This document shows positions 42,001 through 46,396 of a stretch of DNA of 64,000 bases, in pieces. A program made the translations under genes and the position numbers. This stretch comes from Chitinophaga flava (lineage in GTDB: Bacteria; Bacteroidota; Bacteroidia; Chitinophagales; Chitinophagaceae), in NCBI RefSeq assembly GCF_003308995.1, contig NZ_QFFJ01000002.1, positions 2,790,001-2,854,000 on the forward strand. Direction: 5' to 3'. The notes below the pieces were generated by a model. It was not told where the DNA came from, did not search any database, and was given only the letters and a program-made list of their open reading frames with translations. Position 1 is the stretch's first letter, and every line of letters starts with the position of its first letter.

Positions 42001-42181
42001 GACACTGATCAAAGCCGCCGCCAGACCAGGAGAGGACAGTGATGCAAGCCTGGGATGGGCGCCGTTTGCGACCCGTTCACATGCCTGCATTGCACCCGGT
42101 GATCACATCTCCATGACTAAAGAGGAGGGAGCCGCTGTAGTGGCCGCCCACATTAATGAACAACTTAACAATGACCATTAA
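23900..42181 (+). CDS. Non-ribosomal peptide synthetase, five modules plus thioesterase: TubC dock / C-A(Ile)-PCP-E / C-A(Asp)-PCP / C-A(Leu)-PCP / C-A(Asp)-PCP / C-A(Ile)-PCP-TE
   Basis: A 6093-residue terminal NRPS. Residues 1-62 are a TubC-like docking domain. Module 7 is about 85-1590 (A 546-1032, carrier Ser1086, E about 1130-1560). Module 8 is about 1606-2650 (A 2061-2549, carrier Ser2603). Module 9 is about 2660-3700 (A 3116-3601, carrier Ser3654). Module 10 is about 3710-4760 (A 4167-4656, carrier Ser about 4709). Module 11 is about 4770-5800 (A 5223-5714, carrier Ser about 5764). The type I thioesterase is about 5825-6093 (GHSLGG Ser5908, Asp5935, His6069), so this protein releases the finished chain by hydrolysis or cyclization. 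Odd points: the E domain has HHLAIDAVSW and the module 9 C domain has HHIASDAWS, with Ala in place of the usual Gly. The only start giving an intact docking domain is the ATG at 23900. Confidence 0.98.
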   Translation: MSDFNLIDIVDLLGKAQDSGVKISYDENDLVVKVNKDKKVDSNLLKVLKDNKHHLITYFRQYHQRTAAATDVAIVADSGRTAGTPIPLSFSQERLWIIDQLEGSVQYHLPAALRLEGALDRKALEMALREIVNRHEILRTVIRVSGDEAGKPWQYVMAKDQWQLSVVDGTAYANDNAVLKETINHYVSIPFDLAKDHLLRAQLIILKEEVHILVLTLHHIVSDGWSTGILVSELQELYDAYVSNRTHQLQPLEIQYADYAIWQRKHLSGALLQQQLDYWKKQLSGVAPMELPLDYVRPAVQSTRGATLHFTIDGQLSDQLKQLSRQEDVTLFMTLLAAFKVLLYRYSGQEDICIGSPISGRTRAEMEGLIGLFVNTLALRSDLSNHPTFISLLGQIKNTTLSAYDHQQIPLEKIVESVVKGRDPGRNPLFQVAFALQNTPPAKDGSVGSLSLSEEKITNDSAKFDLSLVMEETADGLRGSLEYCTDLFEEQTIHRMIGHFRQLLIAILQAPDTMISVLPLLTDEERQQALANFNNTAVAYADDQSVPALFAAQVQQTPDAVAVIFGEAVLHYKALHERSNQLAHYLGSKGVQKGSLVPICMERSLEMMVGILAVLKAGAAYMPLDPAYPAERISFMLEESRSNLLLTTTAFNERFTTERPETELVFLDKMPELLEGQPVAALDTLPSPQDLAYVMYTSGSTGKPKGVLVTHRNITSLVLQPNYVSLKNTDAILSAGSLAFDATTFEYWGTLLNGGRLVLSAENSLLDSAVFKQELYSKEVTALFITTSWFNQLVDTDITVFARLSAILTGGEKMSEKHVERFRQTYPDISISNIYGPTENTTFSLSYHINSQGLTANTPIGVPLNNRTAYVLDAAQQLVPVGVAGELYVGGDGLSLGYLDRPELTAEKFIPDPFSKVPGARLYRTGDRARWQPDGNIVYLGRVDDQVKIRGYRIEPGEIESVLLSYEGVKQTIVLVKSDATGHKRLVAYVAADNDFDKDAVLADLKSRLPEYMVPAVLTVLDLLPLTANGKIDKKALPEPVLQSAATAYVAPRNTMEEVLAGVWKDLLGVQQVGIYDNFFELGGDSIITIQIVSRLRHAGYELQPRDLFVHQHIAGLAAHMMAKQASAVTGEQGVLTGVSGQLPIQQWYFNVEAEDISHFNQSVLLGIDKSVTVATLAPVIRKLMAYHDALRFIYHHDGGQWEQEYGTYEGKLDVADLRTVPQEQLPAAITATCNEFQASLDITSGILVRAVLVQTPDGEAANRLFMAIHHLAIDAVSWRILLEDMQQLLQGQELPSRKSSSYRQWQQALVTYGESRRGQAQLPYWEKVMQKKVPLKTDHIFEGAITAADMGSYSVNLTPDLTLRLLKEAPKAYHTEINDILLCALALTLADWNHASSVVIGLEGHGREDIAAGIDTSRTVGWFTNLFPVLLEVETGSPAGHTLKSIKEQLRKITDKGIGFGVLKYLQKVPALQGNDPWDIVFNYLGQSDNLKDEAGLFSGASESSGEDIAAGYPIPEKLSITGLVKEGKLFLDWSYSRKHINEDSIAQLATSYASHLERLIVHCASLPEPVFTPADYGLGAVISNEELDSFLDATWNGAPRRNQISGLYRLSGLQEGMLFHRLYAEEGGTYTEQMVVELEDLQVEAFVKSWDLLLQKHTILRTAFYYDQFSIPVQCVYNKVTLPVEILDYSHLIKEEQDHLFEEFKVADLRRGFDFNEAPLMRLTLVRLKDNHFRMLWTSHHILLDGWSLPILVEGLLSNYEAVVTGSPLPSAKEDRFEDYIRYLERLGDEQPEQYWKQYLSGLEEATLLPFIGATTARTKGVGAYSSKKLLLDTTTTQQLSYYAQKNHITVNTLMQGVWAYLLYSYTGRRNVAYGVTVSGRPENLAGVERGVGLYINTLPLHAEIAENSTVAAWLQELQESQQQSREYQYNSLLQVQQWAGLGGDLFDTSITFQNYPVNEVVNAQNWKLKVSHVESHPHTNYPLTIIISIAAETSLLFAYNTALLDDRYLDAMAGHFKQVLHQIAVEETITLKDIDLLTSAEKQSLLNTASVDYPAHTTITDLFEQQADRVPELVAVRCDTAVLTYEELDARASRLAHYLHSKGVTTGTLVPLCIERSTDMLVGLLGILKAGGAYVPVDPDFPEERISYMIADTRASVIVSSAACTGKLPLNVQKQVIALDADNKAIEAMPATRLPRHYVPGQPVYVIYTSGSTGNPKGVMVTHQNLMDYVYGLKNTLPLADCHSFGLLSSIATDLGNTVIFGALATGGALHVFTKDAINDAELISNYFKAHPIDCIKIVPSHWKALSLPGNLLLPRELLVFGGEALDTGVIEMIRTSGSSCTVVNHYGPTETTIGKLMHIVQPGAVYEQQIPIGKPFSNTRIYVVSASGKLCPAGVPGELYIGGDGVAAGYLNQETLTSTRFVTDPFRPESATLLYRTGDLVKYLPDGNILFLGRADDQVKIRGYRVELGEIENVLVRSGLISQAVVLARPDRNGEKRLLAYVLSAGVFDKDAMLAYVKKELPDHMHPAVWSVVEAFPLMANGKVDRKALPDPEDSQDTQQGYVAPVTATEKKLAAIWSLLLEVEQVGLYDDFFALGGHSLLAIRLISAIRKELAAEVSIGDVFDYPTIAALAAQLISRTPQARVPALVRREKPARIPLSFSQERLWFIDRMEGSVHYHVPSVLRLKGALDKEALSAALQTIVDRHEVLRTVIEHEDEKAWQRVLSADSWKLQIISSTPIAANEAVLQEYINSLINTPFDLQHDYMLRAHLIILSQDEYVLVVNLHHIASDAWSTSIIVRELVELYAAYTEHRTPSLPAQEIQYADYALWQREYLSGEVLQEKLGYWKNKLSGTATLQLPTDYPRPAVQSTRGAMYSFRFDRELSASLQSLSQQQGTTLFMTLLAAFKVLLYRYSGQEDICIGIPIAGRTRQETEGLIGFFINTLALRSDLSNDPAFTTLLQQVKQTTLGAYEHQEVPFEKVVDAVVKDRDVSRTPLFQVMFVLQNAPEGEALKLGPLALQQQDMTHTTSRFDLSCSMIEGSDGLMGSIEYCTDLFSEETISRMLMHFEQLLRAVADAPYTAVGQLQMLSHAEEKYLLEAFNNTASAYPVRETVVSLFESQVAMRPHATALASGQTTLTYKTLQERATQLAHYLQHKGVTAGTWVPVCLDRSPEMILAMLAIMKAGAAYVPVDPAYPLARIRYMLEDTGASVMITDSIHGSNLPVLDNMTVVRMDEDREMINKYVPEGVLPVVRPNDLAYLIYTSGSTGLPKGVMVPHRGLNNLIHWHQSAFKVTFHSKATAVSGVGFDAFGWEVWPYLAAGASVYLPDEDTRLLMTELIALHRREGITHAFISTAQVQEFIQASANKIIPLQYLLTGGDQLPATDVSGLAYKVVNNYGPTENTVVATSYELVAGNKDRTPVIGRPVSNTRIYILNRQDRLCPVGVPGEICLTGDSLAAGYLNRPELTASKFVADPFSDIPEDRMYRTGDLGRWLEDGTIEYLGRMDEQVKVRGYRIELGEIESALAACEVVKQAVVLARKGHDGTRQLVAYIVAAANYDKAVILDHLKSRLPGYMIPALWVELDKFPLTANGKIDKNALPAPDENGLLTEEYIAPRTHIEEVLADIWQEVLGRQRVGINDNFFESGGNSLQVIRLIALIRSHLQVEVPIKTIFAHATIAQLAGWLTSAEGHHKAAPAISVQTRGERIPLSFSQERLWFIHQLEGSIQYHIPLLLRLKGGLDISAMEYSLQQLVNRHEVLRTVMQEEDGTVYQHVLPLDSWQLTVIDDHTAYADETARETYVGALIRTPFDLSRDHMLRAQLLRFQDNEHLLVLTIHHIAADGWSMGIATREVMALYNARVSGIKDNLPALTLQYADYAIWQRAHLTGEVMDRKLSWWKNKMDGVAPLDLPTDFTPPSTISMRGARTGLSLDKELGRQLHQLSRKEDATLYMVLLTAFNVLMHRYSGQDDISVGTSAAGRTQQETQGLIGFFINTLALRSDLSNNPAFTELLQQVKQTTLDAFEHQDVPFEKIVEAVVKDRDPNRRPLFQVMFVMDNTPAAPEFDLHQLTLVPEEVTHTTARFNIIFSMTEDSEGGLHAGIEYAMDLFTETTVKRMLAHFETLLKAIIRHPQEKIGRLALLSPEEETQLSATFSAATVAYPRQQTFIDWFETATKHAPDRTALAFEGQLLSWRQLEQQSALLAHYLRSKGVGANVLVPVCIDRSLDMIVAVMGILRAGAAYVPIEPDFPAERIKYMLQDTGAKVMISHSNNSHVLPVTEGLEVICLDKEQAKLNAYTTTESLQLPAPDHVAYVIYTSGSTGTPKGVMVTHHNLADYIAGLRAHLPVDQCNSFGLLSSIATDLGNTVLFASLSIGATLHLFSKTTINDAQKVLTYFEDHAIDCIKIVPSHWKALSEPEQLLLPGKLLIFGGEALESKVVESIRAAGAGCVVVNHYGPTETTVGKLMHVVRENTAYGAFIPVGRPFSNTRIYVLNPEQQLCPPGVPGELYIGGEGVAAGYLNNPALTAEKFVADIFSSDKTSRLYRTGDRVKLLSDGNILFLGRIDDQVKIRGYRVEPGEIGRVLEQADGVGRAVVIAREDSSGNKRLLGYVVPAAGFDMEGVWSYMRAQLPEYMVPATLIVLDEFPMLANGKIDKKSLPDPDRSAEDVNGFAEPETAVQKGLAAIWSDLLEVEKIGLDDDFFALGGHSLLAIRLISAIRKKMQLEVIIGDIFDHPSIRSLATLLESRNTATDTTALIRQERPANIPLSFSQERLWFIDQLEGSVHYHLPTVLRLKGKLDKKALSRAAQTIINRHEVLRTVIEQGEGQSWQRVQDKDRWQMEILEGSQYKTDTAGLQTLVEELTARPFDLTKDHMLRMQLIVLDETEHILVATIHHIASDGWSTGIMVRELATLYDGYTSGYEPQLTPLELQYADYAIWQREYLSGDMLDKQLNYWQQKLSGAEALQLPLDYPRSAIQSSKGATTSFILDRELSKQLHTLAQQEGVTLFMTLLAAFQVLLYRYSGQEDICVGSPMAGRTRQELEGLIGFFINTLAFRTDLSGNPSFSALLQQVKQTTLEAYAHQEVTFEKIVDVVVKDRDLSRNPVFQVALVLQNLPDVPELRLGSLEMKEEGADNTTAKLDLTIIFREGREGIGASVEYCADLFHADTITRMMSQFRQLLQAIVTAPATRVASLPLLDAADEKLLLEEFNNTAVAYPKDKTIVQLFAEQVQRRPDAVAVLFKDEVLTYRQLDEWSDRLALYLQDKGVTEEMMVPVCIPRSLEMMVVILGILKAGGAYVPLDPDYPAERIAFMLEESNSKVSLTISAYASRLAAERPEMEHLCIDQLQDSLPAYKPAAVSNKLNAASLAYVMYTSGSTGKPKGVLVTHRNVTSLVMQPNYVSLKETDAILSAGSLSFDATTFEYWGMLLNGGRLVLSPENSLLDTEVLKRELYDKDVTVLFITTGWFNQLVDTDVTVFGRLHAILTGGEKMSEKHVVRFRAAYPDIKISNIYGPTENTTFSLSYPIHEKGLTASTPIGSPLNNRTAYILDTSLQPVPVGVAGELYVGGDGVARGYLNRPQLTEERFIPHPFSKVPGERIYKTGDMVRWLPDGSIEYLGRQDDQVKVRGFRIELGEVESVLLQCNMVSQAIVIARTAENGYKQLLGYVVPKEDFDRETVLDYLKEKLPDYMVPSRLIALERLPMNANGKVDKKALPDPDQSADAENIYVAPVSKTEKVLAEIWQEQLEVVQIGTSHNYFEAGGNSLLAIHLIATIRKKLTGEIAISDIFDYPTIGELAKVLDQRAAAKAIAHAGNHTSGFGGNRHILQLNKGLHATPLFFLPGGNGICEGYGALGEALEDTGTLYGLQMMGIFEGEKPFDNVPAIAAQNITWMKTVQPEGPYRLIGHSLGGQVAYEMTRQLEEKGEKVEALFILDTHVAPKRTFLENDALYESLLEAFEVYKIASKPYPEWARALKPAMAGLEPKAVIPFVLDYLKEHVKEEKEHLGFVMRMFDMAAHSLFMEYTVAGKADTLLTLIKAAARPGEDSDASLGWAPFATRSHACIAPGDHISMTKEEGAAVVAAHINEQLNNDH
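24150..28650 (+). other. NRPS module 7: C - A (Ile/Val) - PCP - E (Gly-to-Ala in catalytic motif)
   Basis: The pocket is the same D-A-F-F-L-G-I-T-F-K code as modules 3 and 11. The E domain keeps the HHxxxD histidines, VGWFTNLFP and NYLGQSD, but its His motif reads HHLAIDAVSW, with Ala instead of Gly after Asp. It is probably still an epimerase; activity cannot be told from sequence. Confidence 0.78.
25370..26790 (+). repeat. Long near-duplicate segment, copy 2
   Basis: Partner of the segment at about 9560-10970. The similarity covers the end of the C domain and nearly the whole A domain, including the specificity pocket, and fades in the A-PCP linker. Confidence 0.85.
28660..31840 (+). other. 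NRPS module 8: C (D-donor type) - A (Asp) - PCP
   Basis: The core A4 region is TDLGNT. The pocket reads D-L-T-K-V-G-H-I-G-K (CIKIVPS, LLVFGGEA, NHYGPTETTIG), identical to the textbook Asp code. The carrier has GGHSL. Confidence 0.88.
31860..34980 (+). other. NRPS module 9: C - A (Leu) - PCP
   Basis: The pocket reads D-A-W-F-L-G-N-V-V-K (FDAFGWEVW, AFISTAQ, LLTGGDQ, NNYGPTENTVV), identical to a classical Leu code. The C-domain motif is HHIASDAWS, with Ala replacing Gly. There is no E domain. Confidence 0.88.
35010..38170 (+). other. NRPS module 10: C - A (Asp) - PCP
   Basis: A third TDLGNT-type A domain. The pocket reads D-L-T-K-I-G-H-V-G-K (CIKIVPS, LIFGGEA, NHYGPTETTVG), two conservative changes from the Asp code. 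With modules 8 and 9 it gives Asp-Leu-Asp in the product. Confidence 0.84.
38190..41320 (+). other. NRPS module 11: C - A (Ile/Val) - PCP
   Basis: The pocket reads D-A-F-F-L-G-I-T-F-K (FDATTFEYW, LFITTGW, ILTGGEK, NIYGPTENTTF). The A domain is clearly related to those of modules 3 and 7 but more diverged than they are from each other. It is the last elongation module, directly before the thioesterase, and has no E domain. Confidence 0.8.
41370..42181 (+). other. Type I thioesterase domain
   Basis: An alpha/beta-hydrolase TE fused to the last carrier. It has FFLPGGNG near the oxyanion site, GHSLGG with nucleophile Ser5908, Asp5935 in ILDTHV and His6069 in GDHISM. There is one TE, not the tandem pair seen in many lipopeptide systems. 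Sequence alone does not show whether it hydrolyses or cyclizes. Confidence 0.9.
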
Positions 42182-42209
42182 ACAAACCATACATCTTTAT
42201 TCACTCTAA

Positions 42210-43754
42210 ATGAAATCCATGAGAATTTCTAATTTATTTGCAGCTTGTATTCTTTTAGCAGCTGTTGTTTCCTGTAAAAGAACAGAAACAACACTGCAGG
42301 CTAATGCCCCGCAATCAGTAGAGGGCGTTGTACCAAAATCTGTAATTAATGCACAGGTCTATGAAATCCTTAAAAAAACCGGTGGCTTCGACTGGAAAAT
42401 GGTAAATGACAATGTTGTCTGGAGTGCACTGGTACAAAGTGACAGCATTTTGTCCGTAGGTTACCAGCCTGACGGTACAGCAGACATCAGCAAACAACTT
42501 GATAGAATTGATGTCAACAGCTCTGCCTGGACAGCTGCCCGTCAACAGGTGCTGAACATCATCCTTGAAAATGAACAGGGCAAAGGCAACAAACTGGAGA
42601 AAAGTCCCGTTACCTACCAGTCTGCCAAACTGCCTGTTTTGTACGTAAAAGCCAGCCGCCTGGCTACTGTAAAAGCGCTCCGTGCATCCAAAATGGTACG
42701 CTATGCAGAGCCAGTAGGTTATGGACGTAACATGCAGGTAGCTCCTGCCAGCAGTGGCGCTGCCTCCGGAACTTCTATTTTAACGTTTGGTTGTGACTCC
42801 AACCTGCCCAAATCCACGCTGGTACCAGGTGTAGACTATACCACCATTACACCGAATGCTAAACAGTCCTGGAACTATTCTATTCACAACATTCCCCAGG
42901 CCTGGACACAGTCTACTGGCAGTGGCGTAAAAATAATGCTCATTGATACCGGTGTAAGTCCTGATCAGGCCAACCTGGGCAGTGCTTTCAACCAGGGTGC
43001 TTCCTCAGGCAGAACGATCACCAAAGTGGCCACCTGGCCCGGAGGTACGCCTGCAGACGTTTGTGGCCATGGTACTAAAATGGCGGGTGTGATTGCATCT
43101 CCACGTGGTGTAAACGGCGCCAGTGCGGGTATTGCGTATAACAGCAATCTGATTGCCGTACACGCCGCTGAAAATGTGGTGATCATGTCCACAGAATCTG
43201 TACAGGGTGTCGGTGATGCTTATGTACTGGGTGCTGATGATGCCAATGTAAAAATTATCAGCATGAGCATGGGCTCACTCTTTTCTTTCGGCCATATAAC
43301 CGATGGTATCCAATATGCTTACAGTAAAGGAAAACTGATGTTCTGTGCTGCAGGTACCACCAACTCTACCATCGGACCCTGGCTCGGTGTTATTTACCCG
43401 GCTACTATGCCGGAAGTGCAGGCTGTAACAGGTGTGAGAGACAATTTCACTACTCCTTGTGAAGACTGTCATTTCGGAAGAGAAGTGGCTTTCACTATTG
43501 TGATGGAAAAATCAACTACCGGTGTTAATCCGCTGACTACTGCCTATACAGGAGATGCGCCTAATACAGTAGGTGGTTCTTCTGTGGCAACAGCCAGTTG
43601 CGCAGCGATTGCAGCCCTTGTATGGAGCAAGTATCCTTCTTATCCAAGAGATAGCATTGTAGCCAGAATGCAAAGAGCTGGTTCCAACTACCCGCTTAAA
43701 AACGGTCAGCTGGGATGGGGCGTTGTAGATGCTCAGAAAGCAGTAGGAAACTAA
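42210..43754 (+). CDS. S8 (subtilisin-like) serine peptidase, predicted lipoprotein
   Basis: A 514-residue predicted extracytoplasmic subtilase. The N-terminus is a lipoprotein signal ending in the lipobox VVSC (Cys22), so it should be lipid-anchored. A pro-region of about 200 residues precedes the catalytic domain. The triad is visible as Asp246 (LIDTGVS), His287 (GHGTKMAGV) and Ser458 in GGSSVATASC. The usual GTSMAxP motif is altered, with Ser instead of Thr and no Pro. It starts 28 bases after the NRPS stop on the same strand with no terminator between, so it is probably co-transcribed. A role in maturing the peptide, in self-protection or in defence is possible, but this is inferred only from position. 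It could also be an unrelated exoprotease. The peptidase family is secure. Confidence 0.93.
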   Translation: MKSMRISNLFAACILLAAVVSCKRTETTLQANAPQSVEGVVPKSVINAQVYEILKKTGGFDWKMVNDNVVWSALVQSDSILSVGYQPDGTADISKQLDRIDVNSSAWTAARQQVLNIILENEQGKGNKLEKSPVTYQSAKLPVLYVKASRLATVKALRASKMVRYAEPVGYGRNMQVAPASSGAASGTSILTFGCDSNLPKSTLVPGVDYTTITPNAKQSWNYSIHNIPQAWTQSTGSGVKIMLIDTGVSPDQANLGSAFNQGASSGRTITKVATWPGGTPADVCGHGTKMAGVIASPRGVNGASAGIAYNSNLIAVHAAENVVIMSTESVQGVGDAYVLGADDANVKIISMSMGSLFSFGHITDGIQYAYSKGKLMFCAAGTTNSTIGPWLGVIYPATMPEVQAVTGVRDNFTTPCEDCHFGREVAFTIVMEKSTTGVNPLTTAYTGDAPNTVGGSSVATASCAAIAALVWSKYPSYPRDSIVARMQRAGSNYPLKNGQLGWGVVDAQKAVGN

Positions 43755-43782
43755 TTTTGTTTAAGTGGTCATCCTGGAACGA

Positions 43783-43815
43783 GGTGCCTTCCCGTTGTAA
43801 CGGCGGGAGGGCACC
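43783..43815. terminator. Hairpin between convergent genes
   Basis: A 12-bp stem with one G-T pair (43783-43794 with 43804-43815) and a 9-base loop, lying between the stop codons of the S8 peptidase and the leftward MCE gene. There is no strong T tract on either side, so it is a probable but not textbook terminator for the NRPS-peptidase transcript. Confidence 0.55.
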
Positions 43816-43829
43816 AAGTCCCTGAACGA

Positions 43830-44807
43830 TTATTTTTGCGTTGTTTTTTGTTTCTTCTTAAAAAATCCTCTGAATAAAAAATTGTGTTGCAATGCTTCCA
43901 GGTCTTCCTTTAGTTTAATACTGGCAGTATCCAGGTTGCTGATCATGCTCTTCAGTTGCGCGCCGGTGGCTTCATCATGCAGTAGTACATTGGGTACGTT
44001 GTTATTGCCGTTATTTAGTTCATCGCTGGCTCTTTTCAGGTTGGCAGAAAATGCAGCCAGGGTATCCATGGTTTCCTGCAGCCTGGCTATGCTTTTGTTG
44101 ATCCTGGCATAACTGACAGTATCTGCCAGCAGGTTGTTGATCGATGATCCTTCTTTATTAAGACGATGAGAGAAGTCAGAGAAATTGTTCATCATTTTGG
44201 GAGTACTGGCGGAAGCACTACGGATATTGGTGATAGCATTCCTGGCATCACTCAGGCTGTTCTGTAAATTGATGGCCATCGTGGAATCATTGAGCAGTGT
44301 GGTGATCGCGCCTTTACCAGTTAATATTCTGTGGCTGATTTCCTTGAGATTGTTGGTGATTTGTAGCAGATTTTTACTGCTGGAATCCAATACGTTCATC
44401 ATATCATTTCCGCTGTTGCCTCCTTTAAGATAGCCGTCGTCTGCTATCAGCGGAGCTTTGGGAGTACCATCATAAATGATGATGATCTTGTTGCCGATAA
44501 GACCATCTGTGCCGAGTTTTACTTTGGAGTCGTTGTGAATATGTTTTCTTGCTTTTTTTTCGATGCTCATGATGACCAACACGCTTCCTTCATTTGTCAG
44601 ATCAATATCTTTAACGATACCAATTTTGACGCCTGCAATCCAGATATTGTCTCCTATTTTCAGTCCGTTGACATCCGGTAACACCGCCCGGGCGTGAAAC
44701 TTGTTTTCAAACGATTTGTGCAGGCCACCAAGCGTCCATATGCCGGCCGCGATGATGGCGAGTGCAATCATCGAAAAAAGCATCACTATCAAGAGGTGTT
44801 TATTCAT
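43830..44807 (-). CDS. MlaD/MCE-family substrate-binding protein of lipid ABC transporter
   Basis: A 325-residue protein with one N-terminal membrane anchor (about residues 6-27) and an MCE domain (about 36-115, with the FENKFHARAVLPDVNGLKIGD region). A long helical, Asn/Ser-rich tail follows. In the Mla pathway such proteins form a periplasmic ring that passes phospholipids to or from the inner-membrane permease. Its start overlaps the ATPase stop by 4 bases (ATGA), showing translational coupling. It is the last gene of a three-gene leftward operon, converging on the NRPS-peptidase genes. It is probably housekeeping outer-membrane lipid maintenance. Confidence 0.9.
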   Translation of the reverse strand: MNKHLLIVMLFSMIALAIIAAGIWTLGGLHKSFENKFHARAVLPDVNGLKIGDNIWIAGVKIGIVKDIDLTNEGSVLVIMSIEKKARKHIHNDSKVKLGTDGLIGNKIIIIYDGTPKAPLIADDGYLKGGNSGNDMMNVLDSSSKNLLQITNNLKEISHRILTGKGAITTLLNDSTMAINLQNSLSDARNAITNIRSASASTPKMMNNFSDFSHRLNKEGSSINNLLADTVSYARINKSIARLQETMDTLAAFSANLKRASDELNNGNNNVPNVLLHDEATGAQLKSMISNLDTASIKLKEDLEALQHNFLFRGFFKKKQKTTQK

Positions 44808-45583
44808 GTATCAACAATGAAATTGTAGTCGTAAAATTTCCTCGCTTCTTCATCTCCTTCTGCAAATACTTCTACAAAAGACCCTTCCCGGTTGAATTTT
44901 CCGTCTTGAATCAGTGCCATTCTGTCGCCGGTGGCTTTAGCGCAGGTAAGATCATGGGTGATGATCACCGAGCTGGTCTTGTATTTTTTCTGTCCTTCAT
45001 TAATTAGTGTAATGATGTCTCCACTGGTGACCGGATCAAGCCCGGCGGTAGGTTCATCATATAACATGATATCTGGTCGTAGGATCAGCGTGCGTGCCAG
45101 CCCCACCCTTTTTTTCTGACCACCGGACAGCTCTGACGGCATTTTGTTACCGCTGTCCTCTAATCTTACATGTTTGAGTACTTCATTGATCTCCTCGTCA
45201 ATTTCTTTCCTGCTGAGATTGGGCTTGTTTCTAACCAGTGGAAATTCCAGATTTTGTTTTACAGTCATGCTGTCATATAATGCGCTGCCCTGATAGAGAA
45301 ATCCTATTTTTAACCGTAGCTCCTGTAATTCTTTAGCATTAAGTTTATCGACCTCTTCACCGGCTACCTTGATGGTACCGCTATCGGGTTTGAGCAGGCC
45401 CGCAATCAATTTTATCAATACTGATTTTCCGGCGCCCGAACGTCCCAGTACTACTACATTCTCTCCTTTGTACAAGTCCAGGTCCATACCCTTCAATACA
45501 TCCAGCTCATCAAATGATTTGTAGAGTCCTCTTATACTGATCACAGTATCTTGTTTGTCAATATTTACGGGCTCTTTTTTCAT
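44804..45583 (-). CDS. ABC transporter ATP-binding protein (MlaF-like)
   Basis: A 259-residue ATPase. It has Walker A GRSGAGKS, signature LSGGQKKRVGLARTL, Walker B IMLYDEPTAGLDP and a switch His (ITHD). The sequence is typical of MlaF/Ttg2A, the ATPase of the MlaFEDB phospholipid transporter. It lies between the permease gene (9 bases upstream) and the MCE gene (4-base overlap). No MlaB STAS gene is seen next to it, as is common in Bacteroidota. Confidence 0.94.
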   Translation of the reverse strand: MKKEPVNIDKQDTVISIRGLYKSFDELDVLKGMDLDLYKGENVVVLGRSGAGKSVLIKLIAGLLKPDSGTIKVAGEEVDKLNAKELQELRLKIGFLYQGSALYDSMTVKQNLEFPLVRNKPNLSRKEIDEEINEVLKHVRLEDSGNKMPSELSGGQKKRVGLARTLILRPDIMLYDEPTAGLDPVTSGDIITLINEGQKKYKTSSVIITHDLTCAKATGDRMALIQDGKFNREGSFVEVFAEGDEEARKFYDYNFIVDT

Positions 45584-45592
45584 GGCATTGGT

Positions 45593-46396
45593 TTAATGGA
45601 CATAAGCAGGTCTGATTTGATTGACGACCTGTACAATGATCATCTCTTCAATAAAAATCATGAACATGGAAATAACCACAGCAGTATTGGCCGCTTTACC
45701 TACGCCCTGTGTGCCTTTTTCTACAGTAAATCCCTGGTAGCAGCCGGTGATACCAACTGTAAAACCATAAACCACCGATTTAAAAAGTGAAGAAAAAACA
45801 TCCAGAAAGGATATGCTTGAAAAGCCGTGCTGGAAAAAGGCAGCAAAGCTGGTATTCTCGTGCTGATGCACATTGAGATAGGCCCCCAGCAATCCTACAA
45901 AGGCCATATAACTTACCAGCATAGGGGTCATGATGGTAGTGGCTACCACTCTGCTCACCACCAGAAATTTAAACGGGTTGGTAGCAGATACTTCCATGGC
46001 TTCAATCTGCTCCGTTACCTTCATGGAGCCCAGTTCAGCCCCTATGTTGGAACCCACCTTGCCTGCTACGATGAGAGAGGTGATCAGCGGCGCCAGCGCT
46101 CTTATGATTGCAATGGCAATAAGGCCCGGTAGCCATGAAGTGGCGCCAAACTCTGCCAGCGAAGGCCGTGATTGTTTAGTGAATACTACACCGGTGATAA
46201 ATCCGGTCAATGACACCAGTGCCAGCGATTTATAGCCAACATTGTAACACTGTCTGATCGTTTCCCTGAATTCATAGGGAGGCCGGAACACCTCTGCAAA
46301 AAAACGAAGGATAAACCGGCATACATTGTATATGTCGGTAATGAAAATAGTGAGCGGCTTATTGTAAAAGGTGTATTTGGGTTGAGCGGATTTCAT
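45593..46396 (-). CDS. MlaE-family ABC transporter permease
   Basis: The permease partner of the MlaF-like ATPase, 267 residues from the chosen ATG at 46396 (MKSAQPKYTFYN...). The open frame continues upstream to 46615. That extension is Cys-rich, non-membrane and overlaps the divergent ligase gene, so I reject it. The chosen start leaves 122 bases for divergent promoters. Several hydrophobic segments and the MlaE signature region (ALAPLITSLIVAGKVGSNIG, EQIEAMEV, NPFKFLVVSRV) are clear. It is the first gene of the operon permease - ATPase - MCE protein in the inner membrane. Confidence 0.93.
   Translation of the reverse strand: MKSAQPKYTFYNKPLTIFITDIYNVCRFILRFFAEVFRPPYEFRETIRQCYNVGYKSLALVSLTGFITGVVFTKQSRPSLAEFGATSWLPGLIAIAIIRALAPLITSLIVAGKVGSNIGAELGSMKVTEQIEAMEVSATNPFKFLVVSRVVATTIMTPMLVSYMAFVGLLGAYLNVHQHENTSFAAFFQHGFSSISFLDVFSSLFKSVVYGFTVGITGCYQGFTVEKGTQGVGKAANTAVVISMFMIFIEEMIIVQVVNQIRPAYVH

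Noticed and set aside
2..42181. Naming the product as a chitinopeptin
   Set aside because: I cannot compare with the published clusters here, the starter end is missing, and one module is unassigned.
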